Source: CBDCIS01 sp965217565 (GTDB lineage Bacteria > Chloroflexota > Dehalococcoidia > Lucifugimonadales > CATOSD01). Taken from it: a stretch of DNA of 64,000 nt. Position 1 is the first letter of the stretch. Each line of letters begins with the position of its first letter. The stretch covers positions 310,001-374,000 of the forward strand of contig CBDCIS010000006.1 in NCBI GenBank assembly GCA_965217565.1, read 5' to 3'. Below are positions 8,256 to 16,014 of this stretch, one piece after another. The position numbers were made by a program, and so were the translations under genes. The notes beneath the pieces were generated by a model that did not search any database, had not been told where the DNA came from, and saw nothing but the letters and a program-made list of their open reading frames with translations.

Positions 8256-11200
8256 ATGACTATCACAACCCAACAAATCGATCTGTGGCGTCAGTCTCCT
8301 TCCGAGGACCAGCGCCTAGAGTTCAAAGAAGCAAAGAAGCAGTTCGACAATCAAAAGCTGTACGAGTACTGCGTGGCAATCGCTAATGAGGGAGGGGGAT
8401 ACTTGCTACTAGGTATCGCTGATAAGCCTCCTAGGCCCGTAGTCGGGACGCAAGCATTTCAAAATCCGATAAAGACAGAGGAAAGAATTTTTGAGAAACT
8501 CCGCTTCAGGGTACGGGTTGAGGAGGTCAGCCATCCCGAAGGAAGAGTCATCGTTTTACATATTCCGTCGCGGCCTCGTGGGACAGCTTACAACTTGGAT
8601 GGGAAGTATCTGATGCGAGTGGGCGCGATGTTGGTGCCAATGACCGAGGACCGGTTGCGTACCATCTTCGCCGAAATTGGACCGAACTGGAATCAACACT
8701 CATACACTTCCGATTTAGTAATTGCTAATCTTCTCGGCGCATGGAATGAGAAAAACAATGCTGACTTTGAGGTCGTTCGGCAACTTGCCTATAACAGGGA
8801 CTTAGATTCTTGGATTTCGGAAATCCGGGGGTCTCTGCAACATCCATTAAGCCCCATAGCCCTAAAAAATGGACAATGGCATATCAAGGAAAGGAAAAGT
8901 TTATGGCAGACTTTGGGACCAAGGGTTTTTGATAGTCATTTGGATATCCTGAAACAATGCACTGTATCGGTCCTATCAGAGCTCGACCCTCAGTTTGAAT
9001 TACCACCCCAAGAACGATATGCCGCCGTGATTCACGGAAAGGTATTGAAGCATTCATACGAGCTTCGTAAGGGTCTGGCCGAAAGTCTGGCGCTACTCGG
9101 CACTCAGCCGTCTGCTTTGAGTAACTGCTCACAACATAAACCTGAGATCACTGCTTTTCTTGCTGTTCGGGAAATCTTTGAGAATGCCGACTGGAAGTTA
9201 TGGGGCAGCTTGAATAATCTGCTTCCAATCTTGGCTGAAGCATCGTCTGATGAATTTTTGAGGGCGGTAGAAGAAGCATTACTACAAACTCCTTGCCCAT
9301 TCGACGAGCTTTTCGCTCAAGAGAGCTCTGGTATCATGGGCGGAACATACATTACCGGCTTGCTCTGGGCATTAGAAACACTAGCTTGGGATGAAAATTT
9401 CTTGGTTCGTGCGTGCGGGATTCTCGGTGAGCTAGCCGACCGTGATCCCGGTGGCAGTTGGGGCAACCGGCCTGCCAATTCGCTCAGGACAATTTTGCTC
9501 CCGTGGCTTCCACAAACCACCGCGTCCACCGAGAAACGAAAGGTCGCGCTACAGACTCTTCGAAAGCAAGTTCCGACAGTCGCATGGAGGCTCTTACTCG
9601 CCTTGTTGCCAGATCAGACTCAAGCATCTAGCCCTACCCCTAAGCCTTCGTGGCGCAACACGATCCCCGATGATTGGAAAGAAGGTGTGAGTAACAAAGA
9701 GTATTGGGAGCAAGTATCTTTTTGTGCCAACTTGACGGTTGAGATGGCAAGTGATGACTTGAAGAAATTAGAAAACCTCATTGGTCAATTGCACAGCTTG
9801 CCCGAGCCTGCTTTCGATCAGGTTCTGGAACATCTGTCATCGGAGGCTGTATCCAACGGACCTGAAGATCAGTATATTGGCCTTTGGACTCAATTGACCA
9901 TGTTTGTCCGCAAGCATAGGCGTTTTTCCGACGCAAAATGGGCTTTGAGTGCCGAGACCGTTTCCAGGATAGAAACCGCTGCCTACAAACTGGCCCCACA
10001 GAACCCATTGAACCTACATCGCATGATGTTCACAAGATTTGTCCTTGACCTCTATGAAGAAAACGAAAACATCGAGGAACAGGAAAGGAAGCTTGGCGAA
10101 CGGCGTCAGCAAGCAGTAAAAGACATCCTGTCCTATGGCGGCATGGATGCAATCCTGCAGTTTGTCGAGGACGTTGAATCACCTAGCGATGTAGGACATT
10201 CTCTTGGCGCTGTAGCTGAAGCAACAGTTGATGAACAAATACTTCCCGCACTTCTGGAAACAAGTGACCAGAAACTGGCAGAATTCACAAAGGGCTATGT
10301 TTGGAGTCGCCGATATAGTAATGGTTGGGAATGGGTTGATGGTCTGGACCGATTGAGTTGGTCAACTTCACAGATCGGCAGGTTTTTAAGCTACCTGCCA
10401 TTCACAGAAGAGGCTTGGAATCGAGCCACGGACTGGCTAGGTGGGGATGAAGGTGAATACTGGGGCAATGCTTGGCTTTCCCCGTATGTTACAGATGGCG
10501 ATATGGGCTTTTCCATAGGCAAGTTGATTGAGTACGGGCGACCTAGAGCCGCCATCAGATGCCTAGAAGGGATGCTCCACGGCAAACAGCCACTTGATAA
10601 CGCCCTAAGTATTAAGTCATTGATTGCCGCACTCTCTTCATCAGAGCCATTCGACTCAATGGGCACATATTACATCAATGAGATCATAAAAGCCTTGCAG
10701 GACGATCCTGAAACTAACCCTGACGACCTGTTTATGGTTGAGTGGGCCTATCTGCCGTTGTTAGATGGCCGAGAGGGTACTTTGCCCAAGACGTTGGAAA
10801 GCCGACTTGCTACTGACCCGGACTTTTTCTGCGAAGTGGTACGTCTTCTTTACCGTTCACAGAGAGAAGATAGACCGAAGCGAGAATCCAGCGAACGGGA
10901 TAAGGCTATCGCTGAAAATGCATGGAGGCTTCTTGACGAATGGCGAATATCGCCAGGCACACAAACTGATGGCACATTTTCACCGGACCAATTCGACAGG
11001 TGGCTTTCACAAGTCAGAAAAACCTGTAATGAATCTGGGCATCTTGATGTAGCCTTTACGCACATAGGACAAGTCCTCATTCACTGTCCTCCTGATCCTG
11101 AAGGACTGTGGATGTACCATTCCGTAGCAGACGCACTGAATGACAGAAGCCTCGAGCAGATGAGGCGTGGCTACAATGTTGGAATCATCAATGCTAGAGG

Positions 11201-11390
11201 TGCACATTTTATTGACCCTTCGGGCAGGCCGGAACGTGAACTTGCCGACCAATACAGAAAGAAAGCCGAGGACATTGAAAACGCGGGGTACCAACGTTTC
11301 GCCACAGAATTGAGGAGATTAGCTGGCGATTTCGACCGCCAAGCTGACGAAATTGTCGCCAGACAGGGAAGAGAAGAGCACTCAGTATGA
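8256..11390 (+). CDS. Large AlbA_2 (Schlafen-like ATP/nucleic-acid-binding) domain protein in restriction island
   Basis: 1044 residues, uninterrupted. Residues about 12-130 form an AlbA_2 domain (Pfam PF04326-like): QRLEFKEAKKQF, IANEGGGYLLLGIAD, then a strand-rich part ending KYLMRVGAMLVPMTEDRL. The other 900 residues are mostly helical, Trp-rich and resemble no family I know. No signal peptide, membrane helix or obvious Walker motif is seen. Three lines I counted have 25, 28 and 29 G+C per 60, far below neighbours. It begins 27 bases after hsdS, and its TGA overlaps the hsdR ATG (ATGA 11387-11390), so it belonged to the type I operon. Function unknown; defence accessory role is inferred. 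Confidence 0.75.
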   Translation: MTITTQQIDLWRQSPSEDQRLEFKEAKKQFDNQKLYEYCVAIANEGGGYLLLGIADKPPRPVVGTQAFQNPIKTEERIFEKLRFRVRVEEVSHPEGRVIVLHIPSRPRGTAYNLDGKYLMRVGAMLVPMTEDRLRTIFAEIGPNWNQHSYTSDLVIANLLGAWNEKNNADFEVVRQLAYNRDLDSWISEIRGSLQHPLSPIALKNGQWHIKERKSLWQTLGPRVFDSHLDILKQCTVSVLSELDPQFELPPQERYAAVIHGKVLKHSYELRKGLAESLALLGTQPSALSNCSQHKPEITAFLAVREIFENADWKLWGSLNNLLPILAEASSDEFLRAVEEALLQTPCPFDELFAQESSGIMGGTYITGLLWALETLAWDENFLVRACGILGELADRDPGGSWGNRPANSLRTILLPWLPQTTASTEKRKVALQTLRKQVPTVAWRLLLALLPDQTQASSPTPKPSWRNTIPDDWKEGVSNKEYWEQVSFCANLTVEMASDDLKKLENLIGQLHSLPEPAFDQVLEHLSSEAVSNGPEDQYIGLWTQLTMFVRKHRRFSDAKWALSAETVSRIETAAYKLAPQNPLNLHRMMFTRFVLDLYEENENIEEQERKLGERRQQAVKDILSYGGMDAILQFVEDVESPSDVGHSLGAVAEATVDEQILPALLETSDQKLAEFTKGYVWSRRYSNGWEWVDGLDRLSWSTSQIGRFLSYLPFTEEAWNRATDWLGGDEGEYWGNAWLSPYVTDGDMGFSIGKLIEYGRPRAAIRCLEGMLHGKQPLDNALSIKSLIAALSSSEPFDSMGTYYINEIIKALQDDPETNPDDLFMVEWAYLPLLDGREGTLPKTLESRLATDPDFFCEVVRLLYRSQREDRPKRESSERDKAIAENAWRLLDEWRISPGTQTDGTFSPDQFDRWLSQVRKTCNESGHLDVAFTHIGQVLIHCPPDPEGLWMYHSVADALNDRSLEQMRRGYNVGIINARGAHFIDPSGRPERELADQYRKKAEDIENAGYQRFATELRRLAGDFDRQADEIVARQGREEHSV

Positions 11391-11709
11391 CAGCGTTACT
11401 CACCGAGGCCGATGTTGATCAGGCCGCTCTCGACTGGCCGGAGCCGGTTGGAGCGTTGCGGACGGACGGGACATCGCGCCGGGTACGCCCGGGGCGGAGC
11501 GCGGCGAATACATCAGCACCTACGACATCCAGCGCACGGTGGAGGATGGGGCCACGCTGCCCTTATATTATGAGGGCCGCCTAGCCAAGATGGCCCTGGA
11601 CCAAGCAGAGCGACCTACCATCGCCCCTGAGTTCGAGGAGACCACCGAGGGCAAGGAGGTAGAGCGCAAGGAGGGGCTCAATGCGAGGTGGGCGCGTAAG
11701 AAGAGTTAG
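11387..11709 (+). pseudogene. hsdR: hsdR remnant (type I restriction endonuclease), internal deletion plus frameshift
   Basis: The N-terminus MTALLTEADVDQAALDW is typical of HsdR. After a one-base loss near 11448-11456 the frame continues SVADGRDIAPGTPGAERG, then jumps to YISTYDIQRTVEDGATLPL and YYEGRLAKMALDQAERP, a segment from the middle of HsdR, and ends FEETTEGKEVERKEGLNARWA with TAG 11707. The nuclease core and the helicase motifs are absent; about 110 of roughly 1000 residues remain. Its end overlaps the stop of the convergent acyl-CoA dehydrogenase. Confidence 0.82.
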
Positions 11710-12830
11710 GCGCCGTTTGTCATGAGCTCTGCCATGCGCCTGCGGTGGTGAACCGCGTCGCCCAAGTAGTGCTGTAGCGTGCGCGCCTTCTGCGTGTAGT
11801 ACGCCAGGCCGTAGTTCATGTCCACGCCGATGCCGCCGTGAACGTGGTGCGCCGCCTCGCACGCCTTGAAGTATTCGTCGCTCGCCACCGCCTTCGCCAT
11901 CGAAATCGCCAGCGGCGCGTCCGGCATCCCTTCGTCCAGCTTCCACAGCGCCTCGTAGGTCGTCCAGCGAGTGGACTGCTCGGCGTTGAGCGCGTTGATA
12001 AGGTGGTCCTGAACGCGCTGGAAGTTGCCGATGGGCACGCCGAACTGGATCCTGGTCTGGCTGTACTCGACGCTAATCTCCAGGACGCGCCGGCAGCCGC
12101 CGACGATGTAGGCGCACAGCAGAATCGTAGCTCTGTCCAGCGCCTTTGCCAGCGCGTTCCACGCGCCGCCGATTTCGCCGACTGCCGAGGACGCCGGAAC
12201 CGTTACGCCGTCCAGCGTAACCTCGCTCAGCACATCGCCCAACCAGCCGGTGTGAGGACGAATCACAAGGCCGTCCGCGCCCTTATCCACCAGGAAGACC
12301 GAGACGCCGTCGCCCGTCTTGCCCACCACCAGCAACCGGTCTGCCAGGTGAGCGTCGGGCACGAACGCCTTGGTTCCCCGCAGAACGTAGGAGCCGTCGC
12401 TGGGCGTCGCGCTCAGGTCTATGGAGTCCGCGTCCCAGCCGCCGGCGGCCTCGGTGAGGGCCAGCGCGACTATCTGGTCGCCCCGCGCGATGGCGGGCAA
12501 CAGCGCCTGTTTCTGTTCGTCAGAGCCGGCCTCCAGTATGTACTGCGCGGAGAGGGCCGAGGAGGATAGCAGCGGGCTTGGGCAGAGCGACGCCCCGAGT
12601 TCCTCGTACAACACGCCCATCGTGGTGAAGTCGGACGCCTGCCCACCGTACTCCCTGGGGAGCAACATACTCGTCCAGCCGAGGTCGCACATCTTCTTCC
12701 AGAACTCGGGGTCGAAGCCGTCCTCTGAGCGAAACAGTTCGTCAACTCGCTCTTTGGGCAGCTCCTGCCGCAGGAATTCCGCGGCGGCGTTCTTGATCAT
12801 CGACTGCTCATGGGAAAGGGAAAGGTCCAT
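11706..12830 (-). CDS. Acyl-CoA dehydrogenase
   Basis: 374 residues. The N-terminal helical domain starts MDLSLSHEQSMIKNAAAEFL, the middle beta-domain carries ALTEAAGGWDADS and the C-terminal helices end in YYTQKARTLQHYLGDAVHHRRRM. RIQFGVPIGNFQRVQDHLI and HHVHGGIGVDMNYG match FAD-binding motifs of the family. It oxidises an acyl-CoA to the enoyl-CoA and passes electrons to ETF. It lies 96 bases downstream of a second acyl-CoA dehydrogenase in the same orientation. Adjacent short pairs are often heteromeric (actinobacterial FadE26/27-type), so the two may form one enzyme; that is inference. Confidence 0.9.
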   Translation of the reverse strand: MDLSLSHEQSMIKNAAAEFLRQELPKERVDELFRSEDGFDPEFWKKMCDLGWTSMLLPREYGGQASDFTTMGVLYEELGASLCPSPLLSSSALSAQYILEAGSDEQKQALLPAIARGDQIVALALTEAAGGWDADSIDLSATPSDGSYVLRGTKAFVPDAHLADRLLVVGKTGDGVSVFLVDKGADGLVIRPHTGWLGDVLSEVTLDGVTVPASSAVGEIGGAWNALAKALDRATILLCAYIVGGCRRVLEISVEYSQTRIQFGVPIGNFQRVQDHLINALNAEQSTRWTTYEALWKLDEGMPDAPLAISMAKAVASDEYFKACEAAHHVHGGIGVDMNYGLAYYTQKARTLQHYLGDAVHHRRRMAELMTNGA

Positions 12831-12844
12831 GACCGCTCCTCACT

Positions 12845-12871
12845 GGATTCCCGCTTTCGCGGGAATGACGG
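12845..12871 (-). repeat. Dispersed palindromic repeat A
   Basis: The CCCGC-TTT-CGCGGG hairpin, flanked by GGATT and AATGACGG, lies between the two acyl-CoA dehydrogenase genes. Copies or variants occur at 14371, 26707, 46868, 52501 and 60562. Confidence 0.7.
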
Positions 12872-12926
12872 TACCTATGTCCAGGTTGCTTGATATGGCT
12901 TCAGGCGCGAATCCGCGCTTCCGGCG

Positions 12927-14174
12927 CTACCTTCTTGCGGCGGCGGCCGTGGATGGCGTGGGCGCGGCGCGCTCCCGTGTGCGGCTGACGCCGAGACGCC
13001 GGGCGATAATGACCTTCTGAATCTCGATGGCACCGCCAGGATGCGCCGCCGTGAGGCTCGCGCGCTGGTGCACCTCGAGCTCGCCGTCGATTGGCGCGAG
13101 CGAGTCGTTGAAGTCCAGCATCGCCCTGATGCCGCCCACCTCCCGGATGACGTCCGCGGTGCGCAGGCCGGCCTCCCTGCGCCACAGCGACAGGTGCGAG
13201 CCGTGGAAGCTCATCTCCTGGTGTGTGCTGTACATCCAGTGGTTGCGCGCGCCAAGCAGCCGCTGAATCTCATTGTCGATGTGGGCCTTCATCAGCAACT
13301 GCCGGTTGTGCTCGTCCCTGTCCAGGCCCGTTTCGCGGCAGTAGTCCAGGAACTTCTTGAACGTGGAGTTGCGCGGGACGACCTCACCACCGCCGCCGTG
13401 CTCGATTTCGAGCGTGGTCTGCGCCACCTGCCATCCCTGCGTCTCGCCGCCTATGAGCCGCGTGGCGGGAACCCGCACGTTGTCGAGGAACATCTGCCGC
13501 TTGCCCTGGCCCACCAGCAGGTCCAGCGTCTGTACGCTGATGCCCGGCGTTTCGCTCGGAATCATGAAGTAGCCCATGTTGCGGTGCCGTGGCGCGTCGG
13601 GGTCGGTCACTGCCAGCGTGAAGAGCTCGCCCATCTGCGGCTCGTCCGGCACCTTGGTGGAGGGGTCAGCGTAGCCGGCGTCCGCGCCGACGAACACCTT
13701 CTGCCCGGTGATGACCCAGTCGTCGCCGTCTCTGACCGCCCGCGTCTGAAGGCTGGCGAGGTCGGAGCCCGCGCCCGGCTCGGTGAATAGCTGCCAGCCC
13801 AGCTTCTCGCCGCGCAGGCGGGGGCCAAGTATATCCTGCTTCTGCTGCTCAGTGCCCCAGACCATGATGGCTGGCAGGTCGAGGCTGTTGTCGTAGAAGG
13901 GAGGCAGGTCGGCCTTCTCGATCTCCTCGCGGATGACCACGCTCTGCTCGGTGGAGAGCCCGCCGCCGCCGTACTCCTCGGGGAACGACGGGTGCAGCCA
14001 TCCTTTGCTCCCCAGCCGAAGGCGAAACTGCCTCATCTCCTCCCAGGTATGCGGGTCAACGTAGCTCGACTCCAGCGGGCGGTTGATGTCCCGGGGCAGG
14101 TTCTCCTCGAGCCACTCCTGCACCTCTTTGCGGAAGTCTTCCTGCTCCTGAGTGTAGCGGTACATGAAGTCCAT
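12927..14174 (-). CDS. Acyl-CoA dehydrogenase
   Basis: 415 residues, full-length. It has N-terminal helices starting MDFMYRYTQEQEDFRKEV, then GWLHPSFPEEYGGGGLS, the flavin/substrate motif LFTEPGAGSDLASLQTRA (about 130-147) and DDWVITGQKVFVGADAGYA, and a C-terminal helical domain. The last 25 residues (SRTRERAAPTPSTAAAARR) are a low-complexity Ala-rich tail unusual for the family. It acts in fatty or other acyl-CoA beta-oxidation with ETF as acceptor. Start 14174 is followed by the expected helix; GGAGGC lies 6 bases upstream. Paired with the smaller dehydrogenase at 11706-12830. Confidence 0.92.
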   Translation of the reverse strand: MDFMYRYTQEQEDFRKEVQEWLEENLPRDINRPLESSYVDPHTWEEMRQFRLRLGSKGWLHPSFPEEYGGGGLSTEQSVVIREEIEKADLPPFYDNSLDLPAIMVWGTEQQKQDILGPRLRGEKLGWQLFTEPGAGSDLASLQTRAVRDGDDWVITGQKVFVGADAGYADPSTKVPDEPQMGELFTLAVTDPDAPRHRNMGYFMIPSETPGISVQTLDLLVGQGKRQMFLDNVRVPATRLIGGETQGWQVAQTTLEIEHGGGGEVVPRNSTFKKFLDYCRETGLDRDEHNRQLLMKAHIDNEIQRLLGARNHWMYSTHQEMSFHGSHLSLWRREAGLRTADVIREVGGIRAMLDFNDSLAPIDGELEVHQRASLTAAHPGGAIEIQKVIIARRLGVSRTRERAAPTPSTAAAARR

Positions 14175-14304
14175 CTACGCAGCCTCCTTCATTTTGTCGA
14201 TCGCAAGTCAAAGATACCTTTGCGGTGGCGCGCTGTCAATCTCTCTGCCGTGGCGACAACTGTTCAGAGGTGGCAGTGCATTGGCCGAACGCGCGTGGGG
14301 AAAT

Positions 14305-14323
14305 TATACCATTTCGTCTTGAC
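14305..14323 (+). repeat. Solitary IS630 end-like sequence
   Basis: TATACCATTTCGTCTTGAC matches the left end of the IS630 copy (TATACCATTTCATGTTGAC at 14443-14461) with two differences, in the same orientation, about 140 bases outside it. It may be a scar of an earlier copy. Confidence 0.4.
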
Positions 14324-14370
14324 TGCGCCACGAATCATCCAAATGCGTATGCGTCGTAAGAACCCCTACC

Positions 14371-14395
14371 GTCATTCCCGCGAAAGCGGGAATCC
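14371..14395 (+). repeat. Dispersed palindromic repeat A
   Basis: GTCATTCCCGCGAAAGCGGG followed by AATCC is the inverse-orientation copy of the repeat at 12845-12871. The arms CCCGC/GCGGG and longer (ATTCCCGC / GCGGGAAT) can form a hairpin with a GAAA-type loop. Confidence 0.7.
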
Positions 14396-14451
14396 AGAAA
14401 GGCGGCAGGCGAGAACACGGCGGCATCACCACAAATTGGTATTATACCATT

Positions 14452-15045
14452 TCATGTTGACGAGGCCGCATAGTGTGCCGGAAGACTTCGCGTTGTGTGT
14501 TCGATCCAACTCCACGCCGTGAGCGACCGCACCCGACCCGGATCAGATTCAAGCTCACTCAGGTAGGCGTCAACCGCCTTCATCTTCTCCTCTATGCTCC
14601 CGTATATCCTGCCCTCCACCCACCTGCGGACCTCTTGGAAGACCCGCTCAGCGGGATTCAGCTCAGGACTATATGCAGGCTGCACGATCGTTGCCACTCC
14701 AACAGTCCGTACTATCTCACCCCGGTGACCACGCGCTCCATCCCACACCAGGGCCTCGATGTCCGAGTGATGCTTCAGGCCATCGACTGCCACCGCTATA
14801 GCCGCAGACTTCATCGAATCGATCCAACCCCACAACAGCTTGCCCCTCCGAACGTCTACCACCAGGAACAGGTACATCCACTTGTAGACCATCTGCACTC
14901 GCTGATGCACCTTCACTCCACGACGACCCCACACCCTACGCACCATCCCCCGCAGGCCCACTCGCATCTCATCGGCAAAGCCAAAGGCCGTCTCAGAACT
15001 CACGCCCGCTTCGGCAAGGCAACAACCAAGCCCCCCTTTTTCCAC
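14452..15045 (-). CDS. IS630 transposase, frame B (DDE catalytic domain)
   Basis: About 197 residues in the -1 frame relative to frame A, overlapping it by 46 bases. The DDE triad is visible: Asp in FGFADEMRVGL, Asp in ALVWDGARGH, and Glu in YSPELNPAERVF. The frame ends inside the left terminal repeat. Expression as a fusion through slippage on AAAAAGGGGGG is the likely mode; an isolated GTG start at 15045 lacks a good ribosome site. With both halves and both ends intact, the element could still be active. Confidence 0.85.
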   Translation of the reverse strand: MEKGGLGCCLAEAGVSSETAFGFADEMRVGLRGMVRRVWGRRGVKVHQRVQMVYKWMYLFLVVDVRRGKLLWGWIDSMKSAAIAVAVDGLKHHSDIEALVWDGARGHRGEIVRTVGVATIVQPAYSPELNPAERVFQEVRRWVEGRIYGSIEEKMKAVDAYLSELESDPGRVRSLTAWSWIEHTTRSLPAHYAASST

Positions 15046-15518
15046 GACTCCTGCGCAGCTACGTCTGCCTTCTCATGACGGCCCCTCGGGACCTTCGGGC
15101 TGCATCCCAACCTCTCAAGCAGACCATAGACGCTGCCCGACTTGTAGCTCACCCCATACTCGGACTCTATCCAGTCCCTGATCTCTCCCGCCGTTCTGAA
15201 CCGTCCCGTCGACACCTCCTCGGTCAACTCCTGCTCTTCATCTGTGCTCAGAAAGCGCGGTTTGCCCATGCCTCCCATCTTGTGGGACAACACTCCTTCC
15301 ACACCTCCCTCTCTATACCAGCCCACCCACGTCTGTACCGTCCGGTAGTGGACTCCCACCGCTCTTGCCGCCTCACCGAACTGCCATCCCGACCGCACCA
15401 GCCACAGTCCATGGAGTCGAGTACGAAGGCTAGTGTCACGTTCTGCCCGGTAGGCCGCCTTCAGCGCCTCCGGTGTATCCTCCCCATGCCAATCTATTCG
15501 AAGCGGTCGTCCGATCAT
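15000..15518 (-). CDS. IS630 transposase, frame A (DNA-binding helix-turn-helix)
   Basis: 172 residues. The N-terminal half contains a winged-helix/homeodomain-like region: RTRLHGLWLVRSGWQFGEAA, then VHYRTVQTWVGWYREGG, and a linker KPRFLSTDEEQELTEEV. The second helix-turn-helix lies near residues 105-140 (SVYGLLERLGCSPKVPRG). It recognises the element ends. The frame runs to TGA at 15000, but before that crosses A5G6 (15031-15041 on the complement), where ribosomes may slip -1 into frame B to give a full transposase. Confidence 0.85.
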   Translation of the reverse strand: MIGRPLRIDWHGEDTPEALKAAYRAERDTSLRTRLHGLWLVRSGWQFGEAARAVGVHYRTVQTWVGWYREGGVEGVLSHKMGGMGKPRFLSTDEEQELTEEVSTGRFRTAGEIRDWIESEYGVSYKSGSVYGLLERLGCSPKVPRGRHEKADVAAQESWKKGGLVVALPKRA

Positions 15519-15609
15519 CTGATACCCTCCAACACTGTATGTCGGCTAGAGCATGGATGAACTATTAGGACATCGCTAGATACTTCCAGGTCTTGTTATC
15601 ATCAAATGG

Positions 15610-16014
15610 TATTAGTTGCTTTGGCCTGCCAGCCTTCAAGTGAATTCTCAAGTGTGACATTTTGTGACATTTCAGGACATTTCGTAGCTGAGTTCTCAGG
15701 GAGTTTTGCACCTTTTGTCACCTTCAGGATTCTCCGGGCTAAGGGTTGTTTCTGAATGTTCGGCGTTGGCATTGGCAAAGGAGGTGTTAGTTGCCTTCGC
15801 GCCGGTGTGGTGTGAGGTTGGGTTGGGTTGTCACTGGATTTGGTAGATCCATAATAGCACGACTGTTCGCGTGTGTCAATGGCGGGGACAATGGGCGATC
15901 CTCCCGTCAAACGTGAACAGTTACCCTCGTTGCGAGGCCTTGCCCGCGGGCATACGCCTTTGCTACGATGCCCAGGCATCTCAACGTTTCCGGGACACCG
16001 AGGAGGGTTACGCA
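15610..16014. other. Gene-free stretch between IS630 and the solute-binding-like gene
   Basis: I see no convincing gene in these 405 bases. The first 250 are AT-richer than the surroundings, with runs such as TGTGACATTTTGTGACATTT (15652-15671). A minus-strand open frame of 137 codons here has no ribosome site and reaches into the IS end, so it was not called. Confidence 0.5.

Larger units (their letters stand above)
14447..15609 (-). mobile_element. IS630-family insertion sequence
   Basis: An element of about 1163 bases bounded by imperfect terminal inverted repeats: left CCATTTCATGTTGACGAGGC and, reading inward from the right end, CCATTTGATGATAACAAGAC. I count 15 matches over these 20 positions. 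A TA dinucleotide flanks each end (14445-14446 and 15610-15611), as expected for IS630/Tc1-mariner insertion at TA. It carries a two-frame transposase on the minus strand. It lies between an acyl-CoA dehydrogenase and a solute-binding-like gene and does not obviously interrupt a coding sequence. Confidence 0.85.

Noticed and set aside
14452..15518. The IS630 transposase as a frameshifted pseudogene
   Set aside because: Both frames are intact and join at an A5G6 slippery run typical of programmed frameshifting, with good ends and TA flanks.
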